Assembly (NCBI RefSeq): GCF_001411555.2
Contig: NC_049905.1
Coordinates: 21,380,097 to 21,444,096 of the forward strand
Direction: 5' to 3'
Length of the DNA stretch: 64,000 bases
Origin: Juglans regia
Lineage: Eukaryota > Streptophyta > Magnoliopsida > Fagales > Juglandaceae
In this document: positions 61,201 through 64,000 of the stretch, one piece after another
How positions within the stretch are numbered: position 1 is the first letter of the stretch
Layout: each line of letters begins with the position of its first letter
Notes under the pieces: generated by a model
Database searches by the model: none
The model's input: the letters and a program-made list of their open reading frames with translations, nothing else
Told to the model about the DNA's origin: nothing
Made by a program: the position numbers and the translations under genes

Positions 61201-64000
61201 TCTTAGATTCAGAACTTCTGGAGTACTCCAAACTTATGCAATATGATTTTATCATGTTTGACAATAATGATTGAGAAACTTCATGGGTGCATTTTTATGT
61301 TAACTAAAAAGTTTTCTATGGGTGTGCGCAGTCCAAAATCTTGCATTACATGCGACAAATGGCTGTTATAACCCCTTATGCCCAATTCCTTTTTAAGTTT
61401 GTATCAGATACACCTGAGTAAGTCTCTCTCTCTCTCTCTCTCTTCTGAGCCAGTACAGATGCACATAATTATCTTAATCTCTCTGTTGTACTTGCATGTT
61501 ATGTTTTTCATGTAGAAAGAATGTTACCATAAGATTTGCTCGGAGAACAGACGTAATGCCTCCAGTTCCTCTTGAGACGAAGCACCATCCCTCGTCTGTT
61601 GATTTGCTACTAATCAAACGTCTGATTGCAGAAACTTCAAAACAGAACCTTTTGCAGTTTCTGCAGCATGAATTTGTGAATATACCTAAAGCATATGCAG
61701 AACGATTGATTGGTGAGGATCAGCATCTAAGTTTTTTTAGTCGATTGGTAAGAGCACATGCTGCTCTGGCTGTAATTTTATGCTGCTATTTTACATTGAT
61801 AATGAAGCAAGCTTTGGAGGTCTTTGGTTTACTCGTCTGCCAGTGGCAGATAAAGCAGCTATAAAAACTATGCCTGTCAATTGAGTTGGTGATTTTGGAT
61901 TAGCTGCTAGGATATTGGGTTGTTTTACTCTCTTTCAAACAGTAAACTTTTCAACCATCTTTGCTCATGCTAGTGCCCTCAGAATTTCTTGGATTTCTTG
62001 CAATATGTGATTGAATACCATAAAATTTATTTGTATTATGCCTCTTATTGGTGCTGTTGGTAAATCTCCACAGAAAGAGATTCTCTTTTATTGCTATAAA
62101 GCAGTTAGAATAGAAGTTTATATTGTCCAAATTTTATGGTGAATGCGGAGATCTTTTGAACAGAGCAACTATGTTCAAGAGGCTAGCATATTCTGTACAA
62201 TTGTATGTTAGTGAAACTGAGAGTTGGCACAATGGCAGAACTCAAACAATTATATCAGTATTGGATTATAGGGGAGCAAGAACAATTGATTGAGCTATGT
62301 ACATATATGCTCTACTTATCCCCTGCCTTATGAGATCATATTATAATGAACAGATACCAATGATTGGCTGATACTGATTTATTGCCTACACCTCAGGATT
62401 CAAGTCCATCTTTCTTAAATTTTATTCTTCAACATATACTGAGGAAGCTCTTGGAGTGTTCCTTATTTTGACTGGGAAAAAATAAGAAAAGAGAAGATAT
62501 TGTACTGTGGCATAAAGATCAAACCCCTTCTGCCAACATGGTTGGTAGTAGACAGTGGGTCAATGTTAAAATTCTTTAGACATCCATTTGTGTCAGGTCT
62601 TATATAGACACTGGAATTGGATAAGAATCATTTAAGCATCTAATCAGAAATATCATTCTATCAAATAAATGTTTTTCTGGTTCTTAGGAGTTCTTAGGAG
62701 GAATCAAAGAGTTGACCGACTTTTATCCATCTTGGATAACAAGAATGTGTATATCTTTTCTTAATTTTTCATCCATGCATTACTTTTTGATAGTTACTGA
62801 CCTTTTGCTACCGATCAAAAAAGTTACCAAGCTTTTGAGGTTTTTGAGTTCTGCTAAAAATGGAAAAAAATAGAGGACAGCTAAAGTTCTTGTCCACCAC
62901 AGCATGTTGTAGTGATGTGTGGCCAGGTCTGTATAAGAACCCTACGGCAAATACGTGCAGAATCTGCTCCTTTTTATACCACCATTTTTGCTACATTTGA
63001 TGCTTCATTTTGATTGTTAAAACTATGGAGCTGTTGCTAAATCTGAATAATTCAGCCTAATTGTCAATAAGTTTGAATTATTTGTGGCCTCGGTTATTGT
63101 TGCTTTCGTTGTTAGATACCGAAGTTGATTTACTGTGTGGTGATCTTTCTCAGGTGAAATGGGCCCAGAGTTTAACCCCAAAATGCCTGTCAAGTCTCTA
63201 ACATCTCAACAGATAGTTCGCATTCATCAGTTGTTTCGTCAAGCTAAGTTTGATGACCCTAGTGGTGATGTAAGCCTTTGATCAGTAGCATTCAGCTATT
63301 CTGTTAATTTGATTTTGGTCTCGTTTTAGTTTCTGATATGTTATGTTGCTTTACATATCCTTCATATTCATAGCCATTACACATTATTTTTCTCATTTTT
63401 CGTATTACTTAGAACCTGTTTTCAGTGTCTTAGTCCTGCAGGTGAATACAATCTTCGTCTTGGGATTATAAAGGAGCTGCATCCAGACATGGTAGCAACT
63501 TATTCAGGCAGGTTGTATTTATACCTGAGTTTTCTAGATCTGTTATTTTTTAAATTTCTTCTATTTTTTTATAAGTAACCAAATACTTTATTGAAAATTA
63601 AAAGGGTCTAGTCCAGATACATAGGATATAGTAAATTCCTTGTATATCATATAGTAATACATTTTATGTATTTGAAGGAGTGTATATTGTCAGTGATAGA
63701 TTGTTATCCTGCTAATTGATTTTGATTTCTTTACTTAATATACTGCTATTTAGTAAATTTGATTTTTCTCTTTTACCATAATATACAGTGCTCAAGTTTT
63801 TGAAGGCCACCCGTTTATTGTGGAAGCTGGTGTCAGTGTGGGAGGAAAAGATGTTAAGCAAGTATGTGAGATACACTGGGGACAAATAACTAATCAATCA
63901 AATCAGTTGTAGAAGCTTCAAAGCTGTTAGATATGATATTGTTCTTCATCATGTTGGTTTGTTAAAGACATTCTATATGAAATATCTTAGTTATTACAGA
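58263..64000 (+). CDS. TOP6B: DNA topoisomerase VI subunit B, exons 1-14 (3' end outside window)
   Basis: Exons: 58263-58356, 58455-58507, 59013-59110, 59324-59429, 59517-59654, 59810-59861, 60005-60069, 60767-60873, 61068-61170, 61332-61417, 61516-61712, 63154-63269, 63426-63511, 63789-63861. All join in frame with GT-AG introns, giving 458 codons. The only in-frame ATG is at 58263. This is the ATPase subunit of the plant type IIB topoisomerase, needed in the nucleus for endoreduplication. The Lys-rich N-terminus ([13 protein letters not shown]) is a likely nuclear signal. GHKL motifs: N-box [17 protein letters not shown]1 [17 protein letters not shown]2 GKFGLGAKM. The transducer domain begins in the later exons. 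About 200 C-terminal residues are expected beyond the window. Introns hold no other gene; intron 11 is 1441 bp. Confidence 0.95.
61423..61444 (+). repeat. (CT)n microsatellite in TOP6B intron 10
   Basis: About 10 CT units directly after the exon 10 donor. Confidence 0.95.

Overview
The window is nuclear DNA of a flowering plant. It carries GT-AG introns, a chloroplast-targeted 13-lipoxygenase, a plant CC-NB-ARC-LRR resistance gene, a DYW-class PPR remnant, and Copia, LINE, hAT and MITE debris in an AT-rich background. Protein flavour and a repeated 'gatgagatgag...' MITE family suggest a woody eudicot, perhaps Fagales (walnut/oak relatives). That placement is inference only.

Only two genes look intact. 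(1) 38468-45536, minus strand: a nine-exon linoleate 13S-lipoxygenase. The exons sum to 2760 nt, a 919-residue protein with all iron ligands. (2) 58263 to the right edge, plus strand: the first 14 exons (458 codons) of DNA topoisomerase VI subunit B.

The left 25 kb is a decayed gene cluster. Pieces of three families alternate: an NB-LRR resistance gene (minus), a GH1 beta-glucosidase (plus) and the lipoxygenase (minus). The same chimeric order, NLR start / GH1 exons 3-4 / LOX 3' end, occurs at 3.4-5.6 kb and 23.3-25.0 kb. A longer GH1 pseudogene lies at 13.9-17.1 kb and more LOX exon debris at 10.7-11.1 and 17.6-18.2 kb. The NLR at 19552-23434 is almost full length but has one stop and one frameshift. 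A Copia element (left edge to 3404) sits inside the coding sequence of a second NLR copy.

From 26.5 to 36.2 kb lie a Tnt1-like Copia element with both LTRs (26497-29933) and, abutting it, a nearly full-length L1-type LINE (29934 to about 36200), both defective. A DYW PPR remnant follows. The LOX gene then sits behind a small LINE insertion with target-site duplication.

From 46 to 58 kb no gene is recognised. The stretch holds microsatellites, MITEs, a TIR element, a duplicated 87-bp unit with a perfect 16-bp palindrome, and a GC-rich 52.4-56.0 kb block bounded by direct repeats, the right one followed by a tRNA-Met-type primer binding site. That block is the best candidate for an undescribed element family.

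I found no tRNA or rRNA gene, no CRISPR array and no clearly new multi-gene system. Coordinates of degenerate fragments are approximate.
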